Shown here: positions 46,001-59,792 of the stretch, piece after piece | Numbering within the stretch: position 1 is the stretch's first letter | Layout: each line of letters opens with the position of its first letter | Origin: Pterois miles | Lineage: Eukaryota; Chordata; Actinopteri; Perciformes; Scorpaenidae | DNA: 64,000 bases | Assembly: GCA_947000775.1 (NCBI GenBank) | Contig: CAMQGK010000299.1 | Span: 21,026,001 to 21,090,000 of the forward strand | Reading direction: 5' to 3' | The notes under the pieces: generated by a model | What the model was told of the DNA's origin: nothing | The model's input: only the letters and a program-made list of their open reading frames with translations | Databases searched by the model: none | Program-made: the position numbers and the translations under genes

Positions 46001-48632
46001 AATAAGAAAATAAATATATGAAACATGCTAAAAATAAAAATAAAATAGATGATTATATGCACTAATTAATAAGAAAATAAATATATGAAACATGCTAAAA
46101 ATAAAATAGATGATTATATGCACTAATTAATAAGAAAATAAATATATGAAACATGCTAAAAATAAAATAGATGATTATATGCACTAATTAATAAGAATAT
46201 AAATATATGAAACATGCTAAAAATAAAAATAAAATAGATGATTATATGCACTAATTAATAAGAATATAAATATATGAAACATGCTAAAAATAAAATAGAT
46301 GATTATATGCACTAATTAATAAGAATATAAATATATGAAACATGCTAAAAATAAAAATAAAATAGATGATTATATGCACTAATTAATAAGAAAATAAATA
46401 TATGAAACATGCTAAAAATAAAAATAAAATAGATGATATATGCACTAATTAATAAGAAAATAAAAAAGAAAAATTTATGAAAGATGCTAAAAAATAAAAA
46501 TTTAGACTAGAATAATAAATAAAATTTCTACTGACACATGCAGAAATGAGTGAGGGAAACATGGCGGCGGCGCCGACCTGCTCTCCTCGGTAGACGACGT
46601 ACTCGGCCAGAGCGAGGCCGTTCACACTCGGCCTGCCGGTGACCGAGTGGTGACCCGGCGGGGAGTGAGCCATCTTCATGGCGCTGAACTGAAGGAAGGA
46701 CTTCCCCAGAGTCACCCTGCAGAACAACAGGTGTCTGGGAGAGAAAGCCAGACGGTGGCATTAAGTACAGTCAGTAGGAAGTACCTGCCCCCCCCAACAT
46801 CCCGACTCCGGTCTGGTTCTGGTTTCTAACGGCTGACGTCTGTAAATGGTGAACAGAGGCAGTGAAAGGCGTGATGGCGGCGTGACGGCGGCGTCCCGAC
46901 GGCGTACCGGTGGCAGACGTAGCAGCAGCGGTCTTTGTGCAGCGGGCAGCCCGTCCCTCCTCCGATCCCGTGAACGTACTGGTTGCTCTTTGACGAGTTC
47001 TCGGCGAAGTAGATCCCGGCGCCGAACATCCCGCCGATGTAGGCGTGACGCTCGTCGAAGCCTTTATGGATGATGGCGTTGACGAAGGGAGAGCCTGGAG
47101 GGGACAGTCACAGAGCATCAGTACTGTCTCCCCTGGTACTAATATTACTACTACTGCTATGTTCCAAGTACTTCTGATACTGCTTCTACTACTAGTGGTA
47201 TACCTAGTACTGCTGCTGGTGCTCGTGGTACTGCTGCTCCATCTATTGTTGCAATCGCTACTATCTCTACTACTATTATTACTGCTACTACACCTACTAC
47301 TGCTATTATTACTGATACCACTACTACTACTGCTATTATTGCTGCTAATGCTACTACTACAGCTTCTACCATTACTACTACTACTACTACTGCTATTATT
47401 ACTGCTAATGCTACTACTACGGCTTCTACCATTACTACCATTACTGCTATTATTACTGCTAATACTACTACTACAGCTTCTACCATTACTACTACTACTA
47501 CTACTGCTATTATTACTGCTACTACACCTACTACTGCTATTATTACTGATACCACTACTACTACTGCTATTATTGCTGCTAATGCTACTACTACAGCTTC
47601 TACCATTACTACTACTACTACTACTGCTATTATTACTGCTAATGCTACTACTACGGCTTCTACCATTACTACCATTACTGCTATTATTACTGCTAATACT
47701 ACTACTACAGCTTCTACCATTACTACTACTACTACTACTGCTATTATTACTGCTACTACACCTACTACTGCTATTATTACTGATACCACTACTACTACTG
47801 CTATTATTACTGCTAATGCTACTACTACAGCTTCTACCATTACTACTACTACTACTACTGCTATTATTACTGCTAATGCTACTACTACGGCTTCTACCAT
47901 TACTACTACTACTGCTATTATTACTGCTAATACTACTACTACAGCTTCTACCATTACTACTACTACTACTGCTGCTATTATTACTGCTACTACACCTACT
48001 ACTGCTATTATTACTGATACTACTACTACTACTGCTATTATTACTGCTAATGCTACTACTACAGTTTCTACCATTACTACTACTACTACTACTGCTATTA
48101 TTACTGCTAATGCTACTACTACAGCTTCTACCATTACTACTACTACTACTACTACTACTGCTATTATTACTGCTACTGCAACTACTACTGCTATTATTAC
48201 TGCTAATGCTACTACTACAGCTTCTACCATTACTACTACTACTACTACTACTACTACTGCTATTATTACTGCTACTGCAACTACTACTGCTATTATTACT
48301 GCTAATGCTACTACTACAGCTTCTACCATTACTACTACTACTACTACTACTACTACTATTATTACTGCTACTACACCTACTACTGTTATTATTACTGCTA
48401 CTACTACTACTACTGCTATTAATACTGCTAATACTACTACTACAGCTTCTACCATTACTACTACTACTACTGCTATTATTACTGCTAATGCTACTACTAC
48501 AGCTTCTACCATTACTACTACTACTACTACTACTACTGCTATTATTACTGCTAATGCTACTACTACAGCTTCTACCATTACTACTAATACTGCTATTATT
48601 ACTGCTAATGCTACTACTACAGCTTCTACCAT

Positions 48633-48667
<35 letters not shown>

Positions 48668-48821
48668 TTATTACTGCTACTACACCTACTACTGTTATTA
48701 TTACTGCTACTACTACTACTACTGCTATTAATACTGCTAATACTACTACTACAGCTTCTACCATTACTACTACTACTACTGCTATTATTACTGCTAATGC
48801 TACTACTACAGCTTCTACCAT

Positions 48822-48853
<32 letters not shown>

Positions 48854-51800
48854 TTATTACTGCTACTACACCTACTACTGTTATTATTACTGCTACTACT
48901 ACTACTACTGCTATTAATACTGCTAATACTACTACTACAGCTTCTACCATTACTACTACTACTACTGCTATTATTACTGCTAATGCTACTACTACAGCTT
49001 CTACCATTACTACTACTACTACTACTACTACTGCTATTATTACTGCTAATGCTACTACTACAGCTTCTACCATTACTACTACTACTACTACTACTACTAC
49101 TATTATTACTGCTACTACACCTACTACTGTTATTATTACTGCTACTACTACTACTACTGCTATTAATACTGCTAATACTACTACTACAGCTTCTACCATT
49201 ACTACTACTACTACTACTGCTATCATTACTGCTGATGCTACTACTACAGCTTCTACCATTACTACTAATACTGCTATTATTACTGCTAATGCTACTACTA
49301 CAGCTTCTACCATTCTTCTACCATGACTACTACTACTGCTATTATTACTGCTAATGCTACTACTACAGCTTCTACCATTACTACTACTACTACTACTGCT
49401 ATTATTACTGCTAATGCTTCTACTACAGCTTCTACCATTACTACTACTACTGCTATTATTACTGCTAATGGTACTACTACAGCTTCTACCATTCTTCTAC
49501 CATTACTACTACTACTGCTATTATTACTGCTGATGCTACTACTACAGCTTCTACCATTACTACTACTACTACTGCTATCATTACTGCTGATGCTACTACT
49601 ACAGCTTCTACCATTCTTCTACCATTACTACTAATACTGCTATTATTACTGCTAATACTACTACTACAGCTTCTACCATTACTACTACTACTGCTATTAT
49701 TACTGCTAATGCTACTACTACAGCTTCTACCATTACTACTACTACTACTACTGCTATTATTACTGCTAATGCTACTACTACAGCTTCTACCATTACTACT
49801 ACTAATACTGCTATTATTACTGCTAATACTACTACTACAGCTTCTACCATTACTACTACTACTGCTATTATTACTGCTAATGCTACTACTACAGCTTCTA
49901 CCATTACTACTGATACTGCTGTTATTACTGCTAATGCTACTACTACAGCTTCTACCATTACTACTACTACTACTGCTATTATTACTGCTAATGCTACTAC
50001 TAAAGCTTCTACCATTACTACTGATACTGCTATTATTACTGCTAATGCTACTACTTCAGCTTCTACCATTACTACTACTACTGCTATTATTACTGCTAAT
50101 GCTACTACTTCAGCTTCTACCATTACTACTACTACTACTACTGCTATTATTACTGCTAATGCTACTACTACAGCTTCTACCATTACTACTACTACTACTG
50201 CTATTATTATTGCTACTACACCTACTACTGCTATTATTACTGATACTACTACTACTACTGCTATTATTACTGCTGATGCTACTACTACAGCTTCTACCAT
50301 TACTACTATTACTGCTATTATTACTGCTAATGGTACTACTACAGCTTCTACCATTACTACAATTACTGCTATTATTACTGCTAATGCTACTACTACAGCT
50401 TCTACCATTACTACTATTACTGCTATTATTACTGCTAATGGTACTACTACAGCTTCTACCATTACTACTACTACTACTAGTGCTATTATTACTGCTAATG
50501 CTACTACTACAGCTTCTACCATTACTACTATTACTGCTATTATTACTGCTAATGCTACTACTACAGCTTCTACCATTACTACTATTACTGCTATTATTAC
50601 TGCTAATGGTACTACTACAGCTTCTACCATTACTACTACTACTACTGCTATTATTACTGCTACTACACCTACTACTGCTATTATTACTGATACTACTACT
50701 ACTACTGCTATTATTACTGCTGATGCTACTACTACAGCTTCTACCATTACTACTATTACTGCTATTATTACTGCTAATGGTACTACTACAGCTTCTACCA
50801 TTACTACTACTGCTACTAGTGCTATTATTACTGCTAATGCTACTACTACAGCTTCTACCATTACTACTATTACTGCTATTATTACTGCTGATGCTACTAC
50901 TACAGCTTCTACCATTACTACTATTACTGCTATTATTACTGCTAATGGTACTACTACAGCTTCTACCATTACTACAATTACTGCTATTATTACTGCTAAT
51001 GCTACTACTACAGCTTCTACCATTACTACTATTACTGCTATTATTACTGCTAATGGTACTACTACAGCTTCTACCATTACTACTACTACTACTAGTGCTA
51101 TTATTACTGCTAATGCTACTACTACAGCTTCTACCATTACTACTATTACTGCTATTATTACTGCTAATGCTACTACTACAGCTTCTACCATTACTACTAT
51201 TACTGCTATTATTACTGCTAATGCTACTACTACAGCTTCTACCATTACTACTATTACTGCTATTATTACTGCTAATGCTACTACTACAGCTTCTACCATT
51301 AATCCTACTTCATTTAATGCAAATGTCCAACTCTAAGAGAGTGAGTTAACTCAACAGTCCTAATTCTACTGCAACTACTATAACCAATACTATTACATCA
51401 ACTACTAGTGCTACTACTACATCTGCTACTTCTTATAGTACTGTTAATACCGTGGAAGAGCATGCGTTCATTGGAGTGGTTGTGGTTTTCCTCTGAGACT
51501 TCCTTCCTGCGGTGGCTGTACCGCTCCCACAGCTTCTTGTTGCAGACCTTCTGGATCTGAAACACAAGAGGTCAGACAGAGGTCAACCAAAGGTCACACA
51601 GAGGTCAACCAAAGGTCAGACAGAGGTCAACCAAAGGTCACACAGAGGTCAACCAAAGGTCAGACAGAGGTCAACCAAAGGTCACACAGAGGTCAACCAA
51701 AGGTCAGACAGAGGTCAACCAAAGGTCAGACAGAGGTCAACCAAAGGTCAGACAGAGGTCAACCAAAGGTCACACAGAGGTCAACCAAAGGTCAGACAGA

Positions 51801-54057
51801 AGTCAACCAAAGGTCAGACAGAGGTGAACCAAAGGTCACACAGAGGTCAACCAAAGGTCAGACAGAAGTCAACCAAAGGTCAGACAGAAGTCAACCAAAG
51901 GTCACACAGAGGTCAACCAAAGGTCAGACAGAAGTCAACCAAAGGTCAGACAGAGGTGAACCAAAGGTCAGACAGAGGTCAACTACAGGTCAACCAAAGG
52001 TCAGACAGAGGTCAACCAAAGGTCACACAGAGGTCAACCAAAGGTCAGACAGAGGTCACCTAAAGGTCAGACAGAGGTGGGCTGTTGCTCCCAGCTCTCG
52101 AACCTCCGTCTCTTGAATGGCGCCGCCAAGCCACCAGAATGCAACTTGTGAACATCAGCATTTTAACCGAAGAGGGACGTAACGTTAACGCTGCATTGAC
52201 GTGGACTCAGTCAAACCAGATATCATTTTAGTGGACGAGAGCGGGACAGTAAAACTGGGTGAGGCCAGCAGAAAATACCAGTAACGGTAGAGACTGCATT
52301 GATGTCCAAAGTTAAAACAAAGCTGCATAGCTCCCTCACACAAGGAAAAACTGCTTTAGTTCAGAGTAAAATATTAAGAAAAAACTGCATTTTATAGCTA
52401 CATGCTTTACTAGAATAATTACATAAAACACAAACGTTCGTTAGCGTGGGTTTTCTCCAGGTTCTCCGGTTTCCTCCCACAGTCCACAGTCATGCAGGTT
52501 AACTGATGAATCTAAATGTCCCATAGGTGTGAATGTTGCAGACGATGGAGGACAACATATGGGTGTTATGGGTGATTCATGACAGACCCCTCATTTACAT
52601 AATAAGGTAGAAATGTGGAAAGAAAACAGAAATAAACTGAGGGGAAATAAATACGGGGTGAAATGCAAAGAGAAATTCATGCAGAAATAAATAAAGCTAC
52701 AAAAGCATTAATACATACATTTAAAAATAAATCCAAAATAAATAAAAAAATAAAAGCAAATAAATAAATAAATGCAATAATAATAATAATCATAATAAAA
52801 GGTAAATTAAAAAGAAGAGCAAGGAAATTAAAACACATAAAGCCAGATGGAAAACCTGCTGATGCTTGATGACACATATTGACTGACAGCCCCCCAATTT
52901 GCATAATGAGGCAGAAAAGCATGAAGATATGTGTAAAGAAAAGAACACAGAAATAAATTTGGGGTGAAATACAAAAGGAAAAAATTCTGCAGAAATACAT
53001 AAACAATGCATGAATACATAAATAAATACATACATTGAACTATAAATAAAAAATAAATGCAAACTAAATGCAAAAACAAATGAATAAATAAAAAATACAA
53101 AAATAAATAAACTGAAAATAAATGCAAAAATAATTAAATACATTTAAAGAATAAATAAGAATAAAAACATAAACAAAAGGAAAAATTAAACAAGAGAAAA
53201 TAAATAAGGGAATTAATAAAAAGGTAAATAAAGACGCAAATTAAAACAGAAATATCAATTTATATCACATTTTATCAATAAATCAATGGCTACATTTATT
53301 TTTAATATTATTTTGCTACATTTAATGACATTTATTCACTGCGTCATTTATAAATTTATCAGTTTATTTTTGATTTTTTTTTTTGACTCCATGTAACACC
53401 TCTACATGTACTCTTAGTGTCCCTCTTTGTCCCCTCCCGGCCACCGTACCATCCCCATGGCTGTGAGCTTCAGATCAAACTGAACACATCCAGTAGATTC
53501 CTGCACGCCGCCCGCTACACAACTAACTAACTCAACTTCCTCAGACTCAAACACAAACAAAATCTGTTTCAGTGAAAAACAAACTGCAAATGTCTTCAAA
53601 TGTGGTGAGTCACTTTTACAAAAAGGAGCATCGTTTCGTCGAGGACGTCTTAAACATTGCAGATCCGTTCTGGTGGCGCTGCGTCGTCTGCACACTGAAT
53701 ATCACTAAACGCAGCCAAACATTCACAACTTCTTCACAGGTAATGAAGCACAACGCCGGTCAGACGTTACCTTGAGCAGGTTGTATCGGTTGAAGACCCC
53801 TCCAGCATGGCCGCCGTCCCGGTGCTCTCTGATCGTACTCTGCATCTGATCAACACAAACGAGCTCTGCAGGTCATGTGATCAACCACAAGGTGATGAAA
53901 ACAAGACTTTCTTCAAGACAAGGAAGCACTTCAGGAAGTCATTCGACCGCAGGGACCAGGGCCGGACCAAGTCCGGGGACATTTTACCACCAAGCAGGTC
54001 CTGGTCGGGGGTAGTGGGCTACTTTATTAACCTTTCAGAGTTTACAGAGATCAGGAT

Positions 54058-54092
<35 letters not shown>

Positions 54093-54151
54093 CTGACCTG
54101 GTTGGTACTGATGGATCCATCAGGTTCTCTAGTCTCAGATGAGACCAGGAT

Positions 54152-54189
<38 letters not shown>

Positions 54190-54247
54190 CTGACCTGGTT
54201 GGTACTGATGGATCATCAGGTTCTCTAGGCTCAGATGAGACCAGGAT

Positions 54248-54297
<50 letters not shown>

Positions 54298-54356
54298 CTG
54301 ACCTGGTTGGTACTGATGGATCCATCAGGTTCTCTAGTCTCAGATGAGACCAGGAT

Positions 54357-54397
<41 letters not shown>

Positions 54398-54456
54398 CTG
54401 ACCTGGTTGGTACTGATGGATCCATCAGGTTCTCTAGTCTCAGATGAGACCAGGAT

Positions 54457-54491
<35 letters not shown>

Positions 54492-54549
54492 CTGACCTGG
54501 TTGGTACTGATGGATCATCAGGTTCTCTAGTCTCAGATGAGACCAGGAT

Positions 54550-54587
<38 letters not shown>

Positions 54588-54738
54588 CTGACCTGGTTGG
54601 TACCGATGGCTCATCAGGTTCTCTAGTCTCAGATGAGACCAGGATGTAGTAGTAGTAGTAGAAGTAGTAGTAGTAGTAGTCTGACCTGGTTGGTACCGAT
54701 GGATCATCAGGTTCTCTAGTCTCAGATGAGACCAGGAT

Positions 54739-54776
<38 letters not shown>

Positions 54777-54927
54777 CTGACCTGGTTGGTACTGATGGCT
54801 CATCAGGTTCTCTAGTCTCAGATGAGACCAGGATGTAGTAGTAGTAGTAGAAGTAGTAGTAGTAGTAGTCTGACCTGGTTGGTACCGATGGATCATCAGG
54901 TTCTCTAGTCTCAGATGAGACCAGGAT

Positions 54928-54962
<35 letters not shown>

Positions 54963-55423
54963 CTGACCTGGTTGGTACTGATGGCTCATCAGGTTCTCTA
55001 GTCTCAGATGAGACCAGGATGTAGTAGTAGTAGTAGAAGTAGTAGTAGTAGTAGTCTGACCTGGTTGGTACTGATGGCTCATCAGGTTCTCTAGTCTCAA
55101 ATGAGACCAGTACGTGGTGGTAGTGGTAGTAGTAGTAGTAGTAGTAGTATGCAGCATTAAAACAAATTTGTGTTATGGTGTTATTTTCGTGTTAACGCTG
55201 ACAACCCTAGAAAACAGGACCGTGCCGTCTATGTACCCTGAACTCAGAACAGCCACGTGGCTTCTTCTTGTCTTGATTCTTCTTCTCTTATTAAAAAGGT
55301 AAAAAACAACAAGTCGAGTCAGTACCTCCTCCTCCACTGACTGGAACTCTTTGTCGTTGACCGCGAGGTCGATCAGGATCGTCCCGCTGTTGGCTGTGTT
55401 CAACGTCAGGTAGGGATTCACAC
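43063..55423 (-). CDS. tnks2: tnks2 post-SAM and catalytic PARP-domain exons (six)
   Basis: Exons 55,423-55,326 and 53,845-53,771 encode the start of the ART fold (NPYLTLN, FNRYNLLK). Exon 51,556-51,451 ends at RMLFH, whose His is the first residue of the H-Y-E triad. Exon 47,094-46,908 holds GFDERHAYIGGMFGAGIYFA with the triad Tyr, and the tankyrase-specific zinc ligands Cys, His, Cys, Cys in CPLHKDRCCYVCH. Exon 46,734-46,578 contains GRPSVNGLALAEYVVYRGEQ. The last exon, 43,125-43,063, encodes AYPEYLITYQIMKPEESADG with the catalytic Glu of the motif YPEYLI or nearby. Every known catalytic and zinc residue I can check is present, so the enzyme should be active. Confidence 0.92.
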
Positions 55424-55483
<60 letters not shown>

Positions 55484-55563
55484 ACACACACACGCACACA
55501 CAGATCATGATTATGCTTCACAAACCTCTTCTTGAATTTGATGGGAAGACATGATTCATATAT

Positions 55564-55608
<45 letters not shown>

Positions 55609-55773
55609 ATGTGTGTGTGCGTGCATGTGTGTGTGTGTGCGTGTGTCCTCACTCTGCGGCCCACTGATGAGCCTCTCCACTCCTTTGAGGATCTTGTGTC
55701 GGTGTCCGTAGGCGTTGATGCCGATCTCCTTCAGCTCGCGGTGACCCATCTCCACCAGCACATCTAGAGTGAT

Positions 55774-55814
<41 letters not shown>

Positions 55815-58800
55815 CTTCTTAGCCATAAAAACTAGTGTATTTACAGTTCGCTCTGCTGCCCCCTAGTGGGATAAATATGAATAAATAATAATAAAGCATT
55901 TTATTTCGAGCCGTCTTTCTGGGCACTCAAGGCCACCTTACATCATAAAAACAAAAACAGAGTTAAGTAAGAAAGAATAGCAATAAAATACAATATAAAA
56001 GGATTGAAGAGAAAATAAAAGAGAGAGAGAAAAATGAACAGTGGATTTGTGGTCAGATGGAAGCTGAGCTCATCTGAACAGATGAGTTTTGATTTAAAAT
56101 GGCGAGCGAGTTAGAATGACGGAGGTCAGGTGGGAAAGAGGTTCAGAGCTGATGGCAACAAGGCCAGCAGGAGGGACTGAGAGATGGATGGAGGACGAGG
56201 ATCTGAGGAGGTCAGAGAGATATGGAGGGGCAGCGTTGTGTATGGAGGAGTATTTTGTAGTTGATACGGTATGTGATGGGGAGGAAGAGGAGCTGGTCTA
56301 AACGGGAGGTGTGAACAAGAATGGCGGCAGAGTGGGGAGAGAGGGAAGGACGGAGACGGTTAATGTTAGGGAGGTGGAAGTAGGCGGACCGGTGACATGG
56401 TTGATATGGGAGGTGGAGGAGAGGGTGCTGTCGAGGATGACACCCAGACCCTTTACCTGAAGGGAGATGGACGAATTAGCAATGCGAACAGGGAAGTTAT
56501 GTATGAACCACACGCCTGTTGACCAAAATATACAACAGCAGATAAGTTCTGACTTCATATCAGGTGACTGATGAGAGGAAAAACCAAAAGCCAAGGAAAT
56601 TTTCATCTCACTTTACTAACACAAATTGTACCGCCAGATTCACTCTTGATGCTCCGGAGAGGAGGAGGAGCTTGTCTCCATGGTTACCAACAATGTTTCC
56701 TCCATCAACATGGAGGAAATCACCACTGTAGCTGCTCTGTCCATGTTGGTGAAGTCCAGATATGTCAGAGAACCAGACTCCGTCCTGTCTGGGTTCATAC
56801 CATCACCTGGTGGTGAGCTGGATTCACATCCAGAACCATCACACTGACTGGATCACTACTGAGGTATGAACCCACAATAAACAGACTGAGCTGTGATTTA
56901 AGATCAATAACCAGATCAGAATGATGCTGAAATAACTCCATCATGATGCTGATCAGTAAACAGTCTGAACTGATGCTCTGTCAGGTCTGTCTTCAGGACG
57001 ACAAGCAGACAGCTGTTAAAATGCTTGTTTTCTGAATGGAGTCTGGTTGGATCAGAACCAGGCTCTGCAGCTGCTGCATCAACACTCAACATAAAGTCAT
57101 GTAGACGTTGTTGTTTCTACCGTAGACAGTCGCTGGTTCTGGTCTCTGGACAGATCTGATGGACTATCGTAGCTCTGGGTGACCACAGACACAGACGACA
57201 TTTATTTATTTCTGATTCAACGACGTCAGAGATGATCTCACCTGCTCTCTGTCGAAGATCTCCAGAAGATGCTCCAGACCCAGATTCTTCAGGAACTGAC
57301 CGATACTGAGCTCAACTCCTGGAACTACACACACATGCACATACACACACATACACAGAATGACATGTAAGTGCCAGGTTTTCATAGGAAATATCTCTGA
57401 TTATCCGATTTATTTAAAACAACCTCTCTGACGATGTTACAGGAGCGCAACGCTAAATCTGTGACCTTCTTTTCATTTGGTTTTACTCGTCTAAATGATC
57501 CAAATCTTAATGACAGAGAAAACATCAGAAATCATCACTCACCTTCGTCTTTCTTCTCAGCTCCCAGTGAGTCTTCGGCCACCGTCAGCAGCGCCGACGT
57601 CTCAGGAAACACAGAGGACGATGAAGATGATTGCAGCGATGAAGACGATGGCAGCGATGAAGACGATGGCAGCGATGAAGACGACGGCAGCGGTGAAGAC
57701 AACGAGTGTGAAGTAGAAGCAGTGGCGGTGTTGATGCTGGTCATAGCTGCTGCTGTGGTGTCAAGACCAGTGGAAGAGGAGGAGGAGGAGGAGGAGGAGG
57801 AGGAGGAAGAGGAGAGAAGTGGTGGAATCACAGCGACAGGTGGAGCGCTGGAGGCCGCCGCCGCCACGCTGATGACCTGAGGTTTATAACAGCCAGGGAG
57901 AGCAGAAGGAGGCATCGCTGCTGTTAACAAGGCCCGGACATCATCAGCCTGCAGGAGGAAGAGGAGGAAGAAGAAGAGGAGGAGGATGAGTAGAAGGAAG
58001 AAGAGGAGTAGGAAGAAGAGGAAGAGGAGGAGGAGGAGAAAGAAGACAAGGAGAGGAAGAGGAGGAAGAAGACAGAGAGGAGGAGGAGGAGACAAAGGGG
58101 AGGAGGAGGAGGAAGAAGAAGAAGAGGAGGAAGAGGAGAGGAGGAAGAACAGGAGGAGGATGAGGAAGAGGAGAGGAGGGAGAGGAAGAAGACAGAGAGG
58201 AGGAGGAGGAGGAGGAGAGGACGAGGAAGAGGAGAAGGATGATGATGAGGAGGAAGAGAGAAGGAAGAAGAGGAGGAGGATGAAGAGGAGGACAGGAGGA
58301 AGATGAGGAAGAGGAGATGAGAAGGAAAAGAAGAAGAGAAGGAGGAAGATGATGAGGAGGATGAGGACGAGAAGAGGAGGAGGAGAGGAAGAGGAGGAGC
58401 AAAACATGGAAACGATGAGGAGGGGAGGAGAAAGAGCAGAGCAGTAGGAAGAGAAGAAGAGAAGGAGGAAGAGAAAGAGGAAGAAGGTAGAGGAAGAGGT
58501 GGAGGGGAAGACAGATGAGAGGAGGAAATACAAAGAAACGATGAAGTACAGACGAGGTGGAGGAGAAGGAGGAAAAAGAGATGTGGAGGATAAGGAGGAG
58601 GAGGGGAGGATGATAGGAGGACAAAGAGGAGGAGGAAATGAGGTGGCAGAAGGAGGAGGAGGATGGGGAGGGATGAAGAGGACAGAAGAGTGAGACAGGG
58701 AAAGGGGAGGAAGCTGAGATGGTAAGCAGAAGGAGGAAGGTAGAGAGGGATGAAGAGGAGGATGAGCCAGAAGAGGTGGAGAGAGGAGAGAGAGAAAGGA

Positions 58801-59735
58801 ACGACAGGAGGAAGAGGACGGGTGGGGGAATGAATCCATCCATCCAGAGCAGTCTGTGGAGGACTAGGGTGAGACGGACCAAGACCAGGTCCAGAGACGA
58901 CTGTCCCTCCTGGTTCCTGAGGGTGGGGTCGGCGCCGTGAGCCAATAGGAGGGCGCACAGCTGCGTGCGGCCCTTCTGAGCGGCCTCGTGCAGCGGCGTG
59001 AACGCCCACTTATCCGTGGCGTTGACGCAGGCGTCGTACTTGATGAGCAGAGCGGCCACGTCTACGTGCTGGAGGGAAACACAAGAAGAGGGGAGGATGA
59101 AACCGAGGTCCAGGTCCAGCCTCCATTTTAAAACCATCGCTCTGACGGCTGAGCCACGAAAACCAAACCCGAAATAATGAGAGGAATAAGAGAACGACTG
59201 GAAAAGAGAGGAGAGGAAGAGCTGAGAGATCCACAGAGGGATGAATATAAGATGATGGCTGAGTGTCCGTTTTAATCAACTAATGTGTTGGTGTCCACTC
59301 GGTGTCTCTTCAATCAGCAGCTCATCATTCAGAGGACACGACTGGAGTGTTGGTGTCTCAGACAGCCGTCTGGTTACCGACAGTCGTCTCCGGAGAACCG
59401 AGGTGATCAAATCAAACAGGTTCTTCTCAGCGCTGATTCAAAATCATTCAAGCTATTTAAGTTTAACAAAATACCGAACTCTGATGTATTTAACCCTTCT
59501 GCTGTGAGCGGAGACTGTATATATACGAAGACGTGGTCACCGTGACGTTGAAACCTGGAGCTCGCTATTTGGTCTGTCGCCATCTTGTTTTCTTGCAACC
59601 AAAAGTGACATGAATAGGTGGAGCTACGTACAACTTAACCCTGAATAAGATATTTTTAGGCGACCAAAAAGGATAATTAAGAAGCCTGTGAAAGGGTTAA
59701 AGTTGTGAGACGCTGTGGTAGGCTTCAGGTCTCAC

Positions 59736-59792
<57 letters not shown>

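Noticed and set aside
44700..46445. CRISPR-like array
   Set aside because: Whole units repeat with no unique spacers, in an intron of an animal gene.
47045..51349. Frames of 769, 718, 563 and 546 codons (Leu-rich or Val/Ala/Ile-rich)
   Set aside because: They lie in the ACT array inside a tnks2 intron, begin partly in a real exon in antisense, and show only repeat-encoded peptides; no membrane protein is inferred.
51512..52063. 183-codon frame of GQTEVNQRS repeats
   Set aside because: A 22-bp satellite translates with a 22-residue period; start lies antisense to a tnks2 exon.
54231..55157. 308-codon Thr-rich frame
   Set aside because: Encoded by the AGT composite minisatellite of a repeat element.
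57924..59137. Minus-strand Ser/Leu/Pro frames of 361-434 codons
   Set aside because: These are tnks2 exons read through a stop-free polypyrimidine intron; real splice sites and homology define the exons instead.
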